From Actinomycetales bacterium (GTDB taxonomy: Bacteria > Actinomycetota > Actinomycetes > Actinomycetales > Dermatophilaceae), in assembly GCA_016710385.1 (NCBI GenBank), contig JADJVX010000022.1, positions 292,020-356,019 of the forward strand: 64,000 nt of DNA. The letters are read 5' to 3'. Both the position numbers and the translations under genes were made by a program. Of this stretch, positions 16,907 through 25,023 are shown piece by piece. Position 1 is the first letter of the stretch. The number at the start of each line of letters is the position of its first letter. Under the pieces are notes generated by a model. It ran no database searches. It was not told the DNA's origin and saw only the letters and a program-made list of their open reading frames with translations.

Positions 16907-18102
16907 TCAGCGAACCTCGGACGGGGCCTTGAGCTGGCCGATCCCCGGGTTGTTGAGCAGGAACTGCGGCATCTTCTCGGCTGCGAGCGCCTGGAACATC
17001 GCCGACGTCAGCGGCTTGTCGGCGTTGAGAATCGAAGCTCCCGCAGACGTCGTGCCGAAGCTCGTGATCGGCGACGTGAGGAAGGTGACGTTATCAGTGC
17101 GAATATCCTTGAGCGACAAGGCAAGTTGGCCGATCGCCTGGTTGGACAGCGCCTCGTCGACGACGAGATTGCGGGTGATCGCGCCGACCGACTCGTTGAG
17201 GGTGACCGGGTTGGTCAGGGTGCCCTTGGAGACCAGCTTGCGCAGCATCTCGCGCAGGAAGTTCTGCTGGCGCTGAATGCGGTCGAAGTCCCCGCCGGCG
17301 AGGCCGTAGCGGGTGCGCACATAGAGCAACGCCTCGTCGCCCATGAGGGTGTGCTCGCCCTTGGTCCACAGCACCTTGCCCTTGTTGTCCTTGACATCGG
17401 CGGGGATGGTGACCGTCACCCCACCGAGGGCCGTCGACAGGTCACGGAAACCGTTCCAGTCGATGATGGCGACATGGTCCATCCGGATGCCGGTGAACTG
17501 TTCGACGGTCTGCTGCATGAGGCTCGGGCCGCCGAAGGAGAACGCGGCGTTGATCTTGTCCTCGCCATGCCCGGCGATCGGCACATAGGTGTCGCGAGGA
17601 TCGACACGACGAAGATGCGCTTCCGGTCGCCCGAGATGTGCATGACCATCATCGTGTCGGAGCGGTGCACGCCCGCCCGCCACCGTCCGCTGCGCAGCAC
17701 CTCGGCGATGCTCGACCCGTCGTCTCCGTTGTCGGCCCCAGCCAGCAGGAAGGTCGTCCCGGGCCCCGCCGGGTCGTCGACGGGCACCGTCGCCGGCCGC
17801 GCAGTCTCGGGCACGGTCGAGGTGAATCGCCCGATCCCGGACAACTGCTGGTTGGTATAGAACGCGACACCGGCCACTCCCGCAGCGAGCATCCCGAGCA
17901 GGATGAGCAGCGCCAGCACCGCCTTGTGCCGCGTGAAGAAGCCGCCCCGACGCCCGCGGTGCCGCTCGCCGCGCGAGACCACGCCAACCCCACCGAGCAC
18001 ATCGTCGGCCCCAGCGTCGACCGGCTCGACCGGCTCGACCGGCTCTACTGATCCGGCAGTCTCGACCGGCTCGTCGCCTGGCCCGCGTTCCACGTCGCTC
18101 AT
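16907..18102 (-). CDS. LytR-CpsA-Psr (LCP) family glycopolymer ligase, one frameshift
   Basis: LCP proteins transfer polyprenyl-linked glycopolymers to peptidoglycan. Residues 1-60 are cytoplasmic with an EPVEPVEPV repeat, followed by a membrane helix (KAVLALLILLGMLAAG). The extracellular LCP domain then shows RSDTMMVMHISGDRKRIFVVSI and, in the next frame, RDTYVPIAGHGEDKINAAF, the Arg/Asp-rich catalytic groove, and later DWNGFRDLSTALGGV and ALLYVRTRYGLAGGDFDR. The frame changes near 17597, consistent with one missing base in the SIPRDTYVP codons. Start ATG 18102 overlaps the phosphatase stop (ATGA). It probably attaches the product of this locus to the cell wall. Confidence 0.88.
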
Positions 18103-18682
18103 CGCACTCCCCCGGCCGGCCGCGTCGGCCCCGTCAGCCACGGCAGGATCACCGCGAGCAGGTCGTCGATCTCGTCGGCACAGATCCGCGCCGCCTCCTG
18201 GCCCCGCCCGTAGGGATCGGCAACATCCCCGGGCGACACCCCCCGCATCCGGTATGCCGTCCGCACCAGGTCCGCAGGCGACCTGCCCGCCGCAGGCGAT
18301 GTGCCCGCCGCAGGCTCCTCCGCCGCCACTACCTCCAGCGCCATTGCCTCCAGTGCCGCCGCGAACTGCCGGATGGTGAAGGTCCGCGTGGTCAGCTCGG
18401 GGTACTCCTCGAGCACGAACGCCCGGTGCGTCTCCTGCATGGTCAGCACCACGTCGGCCGACCGCACGTGGGGCCCCAACGGCATACTCGCAAAGCCCTC
18501 GGCCGAGCCCCCGCGGGCCTGGAGTTCACGCGCCATCTCGGCGCTCATCGCCATTCCCGGCCGCGCGTGGGTGCCTGCGCCGGCGAAGAGCACCCCCGAG
18601 TCGGCCGCCGTGAGCGCGACCGCGCGGCGGGTGGCGTAGGCCGACCGGCAGATGTTGGCCGTGCAGACAAAAGGACCTTCAC
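18099..18682 (-). CDS. Low-molecular-weight protein tyrosine phosphatase (Wzb-like)
   Basis: The P-loop CTANICRS (C-x5-R) is at the N-terminus, and the general-acid Asp is in VADPYGRG. Such phosphatases remove phosphate from BY-kinases of capsule systems. The expected start is GTG 18682 (GTG AAG GTC CTT...), overlapping the upstream stop as GTGA, but the run has four T where five are needed to read VLFVCTANICRS. The in-frame alternative is a GTG about 15 bases upstream. I take this as another homopolymer error. A linker near residue 135 holds an (A-G-x-S-P-A) repeat. The cognate kinase is probably the Wzc-like protein at 21095-22753 in the same operon. Confidence 0.85.
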
Positions 18683-19079
18683 GACGGTCCACTCTCCACG
18701 AGGAAGCCCCGAGCCACCAAGTCGGTGAGGAAACCCTCGACCTGGGCGGCCAACTCGGCAGCGCTGACCGCCGCCCCGGCCGCCGCTTCCTGGGCCACCT
18801 CCAGCACCTGCGCGCCGCGCACCCGGCCGGCTCTGCCGCGACCGCCCAGAACAGCAAGAAAGCCGACTCTTCGAGCACGACGATCGGGCCGCGCGGCAGG
18901 AGGGCCAGGTATGCCGTGTCCGTCGCCGCCTGCACGTCCTCCTCCGCCGTCACGTATGCCGTGTCCGGCCCGACGGCATACCAGCAGAGCACCCAACGCG
19001 GCTCGGCGGGCAACCCGGACGCCGACGACCGATCGCCGTCCGGCCCGGGCAGGTCATCGCGGGTGCGGTCGCCGGTCAT
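18679..19079 (-). CDS. PqqD-like protein with long N-terminus, one frameshift
   Basis: ATG 19079 overlaps the upstream stop (ATGA). The N-terminal half reads to PIVVLEESAFLLFWAVAAEP in one frame. The C-terminal half (RGAQVLEVAQEAAAG, then VSAAELAAQVEGFLTDLVARG) continues in another, with the switch near 18835. The joined product of about 130 aa has the winged-helix pattern of PqqD-type recognition domains: a hydrophobic beta pair, an E-S-A-x-x-L-W-like turn and a helix ending in L-x-x-L-V-A-R-G. PqqD proteins bind peptide substrates and present them to modifying enzymes. This is one of two PqqD-like genes flanking the nucleotidyltransferase. Confidence 0.6.
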
Positions 19080-19981
19080 GACGACCCACCCCGGGGCCGA
19101 CGTCCGGCGGGCCGCCCGAGGCGAGCCCGGACCGATGCGGCGACGACCTGCGAGCCGTCGCGCAGCCCGAGCCACACCCGGTAGCCGAACTCCTGCGCGA
19201 TCTCGGCCCGGGTCGGCTCCCGACCCAGACGCAGCGCGAGCGCGTCGGTGTTGACCGGCACCGAGTGCAGGGCAGCGCGGGCCTTGCCGCGCAGTGTCGG
19301 CTGGGCCAAGACCAGGCCGATGGCCTTCTCGAAACGGCTGCCACCTTGCGAATAGGCCGCCCACAAGGCGTGATCGCGCGCGTGACGGTGCTCGTCGAGT
19401 TCACCGAGGGCGGCAGCGAGGGCGACCGTCGAGCCCAGGTCGGCGGCCAGGCCCCGGACCGCGGCCTGGCCGGCGCTGTCCAGCGCTGCCCAGATCCGCG
19501 GGACCTCGGTCGTGCCGCGGGACTCGTCGCGGGCCGCGTGCAGCAGCAGTACGAGGGCTTGACCGATGCGATCTGGCACCTGGCAGGGCCATCCCGCGAT
19601 CGGCAGCCTCTCGCGGTGCGCCCACAGCCGGTCGAAGACCGCATCAGGGGTGGCCTGGAACCCGGGGAACTGCCGGTGCACGTCGATATAGCCCCAGTCG
19701 GGGTTCCAGTAGTTGGCGGCGTGCTCGAAGGGTGACCCGGTCTCGAATTCGGAGTAGCGCTCCCAGCCCAGGCCGGTCAGCGCGCTGACGAAGGTGTCGA
19801 GGTGGGCCGGGCGCACGAGCACGTCGACATCGGTGCCGGACCGGCCGGGGTAACTCAGGGCCGGGTCGACGGCCGGCCCCTTGACGTGCAACAGGTCGAC
19901 GGAGTGCTCGTCGGCGACCCGTTGGGTGAGGGCATGGGCCAACCGCACCCGCACCGACATCGGCATCGGCAGGTCAGTCAT
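19076..19981 (-). CDS. Nucleotidyltransferase family protein (NTP_transf_5-like)
   Basis: A 301-aa protein. HVKGPAVDPALSYPGRSGTD followed by VDVLVRP is the G-x-D-x-D metal-binding motif of the polymerase-beta-like nucleotidyltransferase fold, in the arrangement of the family often encoded beside HprK-like kinases. Residues 90-115 (NYWNPDWGYIDVHRQFPGF) carry the third acidic residue. The helical C-terminal half is of unknown role. Family members may transfer a nucleotide to a protein or sugar acceptor; the substrate is unknown. It lies in a tight minus-strand operon, with GTGA/ATGA overlaps on both sides. Confidence 0.7.
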   Translation of the reverse strand: MTDLPMPMSVRVRLAHALTQRVADEHSVDLLHVKGPAVDPALSYPGRSGTDVDVLVRPAHLDTFVSALTGLGWERYSEFETGSPFEHAANYWNPDWGYIDVHRQFPGFQATPDAVFDRLWAHRERLPIAGWPCQVPDRIGQALVLLLHAARDESRGTTEVPRIWAALDSAGQAAVRGLAADLGSTVALAAALGELDEHRHARDHALWAAYSQGGSRFEKAIGLVLAQPTLRGKARAALHSVPVNTDALALRLGREPTRAEIAQEFGYRVWLGLRDGSQVVAASVRARLGRPAGRRPRGGSS

Positions 19982-20283
19982 CGCGACTCACCCTCGCCAA
20001 CATCGACGGCATCGCCAAGCTCGCCAGCATCGACCTCGATGACGATCCGCTGGTCGATGAGAGTGCGCAGCTTGTCCTCGACCAGGTCGACGATGGGCGC
20101 CTCCGGCTCCCCGAAGATCTCCCGTAGATGGTCACACGCCTGCCCGACCGTGTGCGGCTCGGCGAGGAACTCCACCAGCGCCGTGGCCACCCCCGACAGC
20201 CACACCACCGTGGAGTCGACCAGCACGATGGAGTCGCCGTCGACGACGAGGTGGTCGGTGACCCGCGCGAGGTATCGCGTCAC
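19978..20283 (-). CDS. PqqD-like peptide-binding protein
   Basis: A 101-aa protein. A beta-rich start (VVDGDSIVLVDSTVVWLSG), a central helix (ATALVEFLAEPHTVGQACDHL) and a winged C-terminal part ending LRTLIDQRIVIEV fit the PqqD / RiPP-recognition fold. The GTG start 20283 overlaps the stop of the HprK-like gene, and its own stop overlaps the nucleotidyltransferase start. In other bacteria a PqqD-like protein next to an HprK-like kinase and a nucleotidyltransferase forms an uncharacterised three-gene system (called HPr-rel-A in annotation schemes, from memory). Its ligand here is unknown. Confidence 0.65.
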   Translation of the reverse strand: MTRYLARVTDHLVVDGDSIVLVDSTVVWLSGVATALVEFLAEPHTVGQACDHLREIFGEPEAPIVDLVEDKLRTLIDQRIVIEVDAGELGDAVDVGEGESR

Positions 20284-21086
20284 GACACCCTCCCGGCCGG
20301 CTCCGCCGAGGGATCACCGAGCACCTCGGCCAGCGCCGGGCCGAGCGAGTCGACGTCGCGATAGCTCAGCCGCCGCGCCCCACCCACCGAATCGAGCAGG
20401 TCGGCCATCCGGTGCAACGGTCGGGGAATCCGGGTGAGATAGGAGGTCTGCGGCACGAGTTCCATGATCGCGGCCAGGGTGGGCACCGGCGTCAGCTCCG
20501 GCTCGGCCGGCCCCTGCGCGGTGCGGCTCAGCACCACGACAGCCCGCAGGTATGCCGGGCCCGACCCCACTCGCACGTGGTCGGCGGGCGCGAGGGTGCG
20601 TTTGGTGTCCTCCCCGCCGACCCGCAGCACGATGGGGCGGGGGAAACCGTGGACGATCCCGTCCGGGTCGATCCCGACCGTCTCGTCGGACAGATAGCGA
20701 TACGCGCGGCCCCAGGTGCGCGCGAGGGTCGACTTCCCCGTGCCGGACGGGGCGACGAACGCCGCCGCGTCCCCGGTCACGGGGTGGGCCAAGCCAGCGG
20801 CATGGAGAAGCACCCAGGCGGGGTCGGCGTGATCGATGACGGTGCGGGTGATCTCGGAGGACAGGTCGACCGCCGCCGAGTCCGACCCGTCGGCGAGGGG
20901 GCCGAGGTAGTGCCGGGCCGACACGGCATACCGGGGCTGTTCGTCTGGATCCGGCGCGCAGTCGGCCCAGGTGCGCGCGACCCGGGCGAAGTCGGCCGCG
21001 GGGCACTCGGGACCCCGCAGGACGCGGACGGCCACCCCGAAGGCGCGGATCGAGAAGCCTTCTGGCGCGAGTCCGCCGTCGACCAC
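20280..21086 (-). CDS. HprK-like P-loop kinase
   Basis: A 268-aa protein. Walker A AFVAPSGTGKSTLARTWG is followed by YLSDETVGIDPDG, in which the Asp/Glu pair fits the HPr kinase/phosphorylase C-terminal domain, and by GFPRPIVLR. Residues 1-90 form a separate N-terminal region. Canonical HPr kinase phosphorylates Ser-46 of HPr; these HprK-related proteins occur in clusters without HPr and their targets are not known. Downstream genes encode a PqqD-like protein and a nucleotidyltransferase. The Wzc-like kinase ends nine bases away, in the same direction upstream. Confidence 0.75.
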   Translation of the reverse strand: MVDGGLAPEGFSIRAFGVAVRVLRGPECPAADFARVARTWADCAPDPDEQPRYAVSARHYLGPLADGSDSAAVDLSSEITRTVIDHADPAWVLLHAAGLAHPVTGDAAAFVAPSGTGKSTLARTWGRAYRYLSDETVGIDPDGIVHGFPRPIVLRVGGEDTKRTLAPADHVRVGSGPAYLRAVVVLSRTAQGPAEPELTPVPTLAAIMELVPQTSYLTRIPRPLHRMADLLDSVGGARRLSYRDVDSLGPALAEVLGDPSAEPAGRVS

Positions 21087-21094
21087 GGAACGCC

Positions 21095-22753
21095 TCAGCT
21101 GCCGTCCGTCGGGTGGGTGGACTGCGCCCCAACCTGCGGCAGGCTCATCGTGGGGTCAGCCGAGCGCGGGCTGTCGGCCGACCGGATATCCCCGCCGGAG
21201 CCCGACCGTGAGCGCCGCCCGCTGCCACCCGACGAGCCCGACGAGCCTGACGACCGCGCCGAGCCGCGCCGCCCCGACGACTGGCCTTTCGAGGATTTCT
21301 TGCCCTTGGGCTCCCACCACCGACGCTTGGTGCGGCGGCGGTTGCCCGAGCTGTAGGCCTGGTATGCCTTCTCGTAGGTGGCGTAGCCCGTGCCATAGCC
21401 GTAGCCATAGCCGTAGTAGACATTGCTCACCCCGCGCTTGGGCGCGAGGTTCATGACGACCCCGAGCAGCCGGCCGCCGACCTGGCCGAGGATCTTGCCG
21501 CACATCTCCAGCTCTTCCTTGCGGGTGCGCGCGGTGGCCAGCACGAGGATGGCGCCGTCGCACATTGCGGCGAGCAGGCCGGCGTCGGTGACCGGCAGCA
21601 GCGGCGGGGCGTCGAGGATGACCACGTGGTCGCGGCTGAGGTCGTCGATGAGCGCGCGCATGCGCCGGGACCCGAGCAGCTCGCTGGGGTTGGGCGGGAT
21701 GCGTCCGGCGGGCAGGATCGTCAGCCGCGGCTCGGACGTGCTCTGCAATGCGTCGTGGATCGAGACGTCTCCGGCGAGCACCTGGGTGAGGCCGATGGTG
21801 CCGTCGAGGTCCATCCGCTCGGCGACCCGCGGGCGGCGCAGGTCGGCGTCGATGAGCACGGTGTCCTGGCCCGCAGCCGCGAGCACCTGGGCCAGGCTGA
21901 GCGCGAGGGTCGACTTGCCCTCGCCCGGGGTGGCACTGGTCATGACGATCGCGCGGGGCGGGTTGTCGACGTGGACGAAGCGCAGGTTGGTGCGCAATTG
22001 CCGGATCGCCTCGGCCGCGTTGCCCAGGCCGTGCGGCCCGGGAGCGAGGGTCTTGGCGAGCTCGTCGGTGCGCGGGATGACGCCCAGCACACTGGCCTGC
22101 AGCAGCGTCTCGACGTCTTCGACGTGCCGGACGCGGCGGTCGATCTGTCGCTTGACCAGCGACAAGAGATAGCCCAGGCCGAGGCCACCGGCCAGGCCCA
22201 TGAGCAGATTCATCCGCAGGTTGGGGGTGAACGGCGCACCCGGCAGGTATGCCGTTTCGACCTGCACCAGCCGCACCGTCGGCTCCACGCCGGGGACCGG
22301 GTCGCCGCCGAGCGGACCACCGGACTCGACGGTCTTGACCTCGCTGATGAGGGCTCGCACGCCGGCGTCGGCCAGGTCGCGGGCCGCCTCAGGGCTCGCT
22401 GCGCGGGCCGTGACCTGCACCAACACGCCACCTTCGGACCCGAAGGCCGACACCGAACCCGGCAACCCGGAGCCGGGCGCCAGGCCCAGCTCCTTCACGA
22501 CCCGGGCCTGGGTGGCGCGGTTGCCCAGGAAGGTCGCATAGATCGGTGCCTTCTTGCCGGCCAGGGTGAGACCGGTGAACGAGTCACCCACCGTGCTGGA
22601 GTTGCCCGCCGACACATAGGCGGAGGCATCCGAGGCGAAGATCCGCGGCTGGGTGCGGGTATAGAGGGCCATGACCGCCAACCCCACGGCAACCGCGAGG
22701 ATCAGGAGTTTCCAGTTGGCCCTGGTCATCCTGATGAAATCGAGTATGGTCAC
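21095..22753 (-). CDS. Wzc-like chain-length determinant / bacterial tyrosine kinase
   Basis: A 552-aa protein. A Wzz-type periplasmic domain lies between membrane helices at about residues 14-31 and 181-200. The cytoplasmic BY-kinase domain has Walker A (SATPGEGKST, near 274), Walker A' (VLIDADLRRP) and Walker B (VVILDAPPLL). A C-terminal cluster with nine Tyr (starting NVYYGYGYGYG, near 445) is the autophosphorylation tail, followed by a Lys/Arg/Ser/Gly-rich tail. Start GTG 22753 is chosen, because the upstream residues lack a ribosome site. It controls polymer length and assembly with the phosphatase at 18099-18682. It is divergent from the GDP-mannose dehydratase gene. Confidence 0.93.
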   Translation of the reverse strand: MTILDFIRMTRANWKLLILAVAVGLAVMALYTRTQPRIFASDASAYVSAGNSSTVGDSFTGLTLAGKKAPIYATFLGNRATQARVVKELGLAPGSGLPGSVSAFGSEGGVLVQVTARAASPEAARDLADAGVRALISEVKTVESGGPLGGDPVPGVEPTVRLVQVETAYLPGAPFTPNLRMNLLMGLAGGLGLGYLLSLVKRQIDRRVRHVEDVETLLQASVLGVIPRTDELAKTLAPGPHGLGNAAEAIRQLRTNLRFVHVDNPPRAIVMTSATPGEGKSTLALSLAQVLAAAGQDTVLIDADLRRPRVAERMDLDGTIGLTQVLAGDVSIHDALQSTSEPRLTILPAGRIPPNPSELLGSRRMRALIDDLSRDHVVILDAPPLLPVTDAGLLAAMCDGAILVLATARTRKEELEMCGKILGQVGGRLLGVVMNLAPKRGVSNVYYGYGYGYGTGYATYEKAYQAYSSGNRRRTKRRWWEPKGKKSSKGQSSGRRGSARSSGSSGSSGGSGRRSRSGSGGDIRSADSPRSADPTMSLPQVGAQSTHPTDGS

Positions 22754-22990
22754 GTGATCCTCGTCGGTCGTGAAGGCGATGACGGGCCCCACCCCGCCTC
22801 GAACGCCCGATTATACGCGGTTCACCCCCTCCGGCCCTGGGTCAGCGAGTAGGGCCCCCGGCCCTCATCCCCGGCCCGCGCAGCCCGGCGCTGGGAGGTG
22901 CGCGGACGGCATACCGAATGGGGCATCACCGGCAGGGGCCCGCACTACAGTGGAGCCGAACCCGATCCCGACCCCCCTGAGGCGAACCCC
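22754..22990. promoter_or_regulatory. Divergent promoter region, wzc-like / gmd
   Basis: A 237-bp intergenic region between outward-reading operons; both must be driven from here. It contains one exact reverse-oriented GGTATGCCGT copy (22916-22925), one of the few outside a gene. No specific -10/-35 boxes are assigned. Confidence 0.5.
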
Positions 22991-23968
22991 GTGAAGCGTG
23001 CCCTCATCACCGGAATCACCGGCCAGGACGGGCTTTACCTGTCCGAATTGTTGCTCGCCAAGGGCTACCAAGTGCATGGGGTGATCCGCGGGCAGAACAA
23101 CCCCAAACTCGACCTCGTGCGCGCGGTCGTCCCCGAGGTGGTCCTGCACACCGGCGACCTGCTCGACTCGTTCAGCCTGGCCCGGGCATTGGAGGCCGCG
23201 CAGCCGACCGAGATCTACAACCTCGGCGCGATCTCGTTCGTCGCCTATTCGTGGGACAACGCCCACCTCACCTCGCAGGTCACCGGCCACGGCGTGCTCA
23301 ACATCCTCGAAGCCGTGCGCCTGTATGCCGGCGCCGACCAGGATGTGCGCTTCTACCAGGCCTCGAGCTCGGAGATGTTCGGCAAGGTGCAGGAAGTGCC
23401 CCAGCGCGAGACCACCCTGCTGTGGCCGCGCTCGCCCTATGGCGTGGCCAAGGTCTTCGGGCACTACATGACGATCAACTATCGCGAGTCCTATGGCCTG
23501 CACGCCTCCTCCGGCATCCTGTTCAACCACGAATCCCCGCGCCGCGGGCCGGAATTCGTCACCCGCAAGGTCTCCCAGGCGGTTGCCCGGATCAAGCTCG
23601 GCCAGCAAGACACCCTGCCGATGGGCAACCTCGACGCGTGCCGCGACTGGGGTTTCGCCGGCGACTATGTCGAGGCGATGTGGCGGATGCTGCAGCAGGA
23701 TCAGGCCGACGACTACGTCATCGCCACCGGGGTCACCCACTCGATCCGCGACCTGCTCGAGGTCGCCTTCCGCGTCGTCGGCATCACCGACTGGGAGCGT
23801 TACGTCACCCAGGACCCCCGTTTCATGCGCCCGGCCGAGGTCGAGCTGCTCATCGGCGACGCCAGCAAGGCGCGCGAACGGCTGGGCTGGGCCCCGACGG
23901 TCGACTTCGAGGGCCTCGTGACGATGATGGTGGAGTCCGACCTCGCCGCGCTCACGCGCCGGCGGTGA
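22991..23968 (+). CDS. gmd: GDP-mannose 4,6-dehydratase
   Basis: A 325-aa short-chain dehydrogenase. Nucleotide-binding TGITGQDG at residues 7-14, catalytic SSSEMFGKV, the Y-x3-K pair in SPYGVAKVFGHYM, and SGILFNHESPRRGPEFVTRK are diagnostic of GDP-mannose 4,6-dehydratase, which makes GDP-4-keto-6-deoxymannose, the precursor of GDP-rhamnose, fucose, perosamine and others. GTG 22991 is chosen from the family start (VKRALITG). A second paralogue follows 1 bp after the stop region. No clear reductase for the 4-keto product is in the window unless the paralogue serves as one. Confidence 0.93.
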   Translation: MKRALITGITGQDGLYLSELLLAKGYQVHGVIRGQNNPKLDLVRAVVPEVVLHTGDLLDSFSLARALEAAQPTEIYNLGAISFVAYSWDNAHLTSQVTGHGVLNILEAVRLYAGADQDVRFYQASSSEMFGKVQEVPQRETTLLWPRSPYGVAKVFGHYMTINYRESYGLHASSGILFNHESPRRGPEFVTRKVSQAVARIKLGQQDTLPMGNLDACRDWGFAGDYVEAMWRMLQQDQADDYVIATGVTHSIRDLLEVAFRVVGITDWERYVTQDPRFMRPAEVELLIGDASKARERLGWAPTVDFEGLVTMMVESDLAALTRRR

Positions 23969-23972
23969 GGTG

Positions 23973-24986
23973 ATGGCTCGGGCCTTCGTCACAGGGATCA
24001 CCGGGCAGGACGGCTCCTACCTCGCCGAAGCGCTGCTCGACCGCGGTTGGGAGGTCCACGGCCTGGCGGCCAGCCCACCTGCCAGCCCACCGGCCAGCCC
24101 ACCGGCCGGTATGCCGTCCGCCTCCGCCTCGGCCCAGGCCACCGTCCATGTCGGTGACCTCACCGACACACCGTTCCTCGCCGGCGTGCTCGAGGATGTG
24201 CGCCCCGATGTGGTCGTCAACCTCGCCGGGATCTCGTCGGTGGCGGCCTCGTGGGCCGACCCGGTGCGCTGCGCCGAGGTCACCGGCCTCGCGGCGGTCA
24301 CCCTGCTCGAGCTGACCTGGCAGCTGCAGCAGCGGCACGGCATACCGGTGCGGTGGTTGCAGGCATCCAGCGCCGAGATCTTCGGGCAGCCGAATCTGGC
24401 TGCGGGAGAGGCGATCACCGAACGCACTCCGATCGCGCCGGTGAACCCCTATGGGGCCGCGAAGGCGTTTGCGCATCTCGCGACCGGGGTCTATCGGGCG
24501 CGGGGGATGCAGGCGAGCACGGTGATCCTGTTCAACCACGAGTCGCCGCGGCGGCCGCACGCCTTCGTCACCCGCAAGATCACCGCGACTGTCGCCGCGA
24601 TCGTCGCCGGGCGGGCCGACAAGCTCGTGCTCGGCAACCGCGACGCCCGGCGGGACTGGGGGTGGGCCCCGGACTATGTCGAGGCGATGGTGCGGGCCAT
24701 CGAGCACGACCGGGCCGACGACTTCGTCGTGGCGACCGGGGTGGCGCACTCGGTGGGCGACTTCGTCGCGGCGGCGTTCGCCGGCGCCGGCATCCGCGAC
24801 TGGGAGGGCTTGGTCGAGACCGATCCTGCGCTCGTGCGCCCCGCCGACCCCGGGGTGCTCGTCGGCGATGCGAGCAAGGCCCGTGCTGAGCTCGGGTGGA
24901 CCCCGACGGTGGGTTTCGAGGAACTCGTCGCCCGGATGGTGGCCCACGACCTCGGCCACCTCGGCCACCTCATCACGGCCGACTGA
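23973..24986 (+). CDS. GDP-mannose 4,6-dehydratase paralogue (possible reductase)
   Basis: A 337-aa extended short-chain dehydrogenase similar to its neighbour: TGITGQDGSYLAEALLDRGW, SSAEIFGQPN, NPYGAAKAFAHLA (Y-x3-K) and ILFNHESPRR. It differs by a low-complexity insert at about residues 30-55 (ASPPASPPASPPAG), where gmd has the sequence that contacts cofactor. It may be a second dehydratase or the GDP-4-keto-6-deoxymannose reductase (RMD type) completing GDP-rhamnose synthesis; sequence alone does not decide. ATG 23973 is preceded by GGTGGAGG-like purines in the gmd 3' end, so the two are cotranslated. Confidence 0.75.
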   Translation: MARAFVTGITGQDGSYLAEALLDRGWEVHGLAASPPASPPASPPAGMPSASASAQATVHVGDLTDTPFLAGVLEDVRPDVVVNLAGISSVAASWADPVRCAEVTGLAAVTLLELTWQLQQRHGIPVRWLQASSAEIFGQPNLAAGEAITERTPIAPVNPYGAAKAFAHLATGVYRARGMQASTVILFNHESPRRPHAFVTRKITATVAAIVAGRADKLVLGNRDARRDWGWAPDYVEAMVRAIEHDRADDFVVATGVAHSVGDFVAAAFAGAGIRDWEGLVETDPALVRPADPGVLVGDASKARAELGWTPTVGFEELVARMVAHDLGHLGHLITAD

Positions 24987-25023
24987 CCCGAGTCCCGGTC
25001 GCCCTCGGACCCTGGCCAGGGGC

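Noticed and set aside
18679..21086. PqqD/HprK cluster considered as a lasso-peptide locus
   Set aside because: No asparagine-synthase-like cyclase or transglutaminase-like protease is present, and no precursor peptide was identified.
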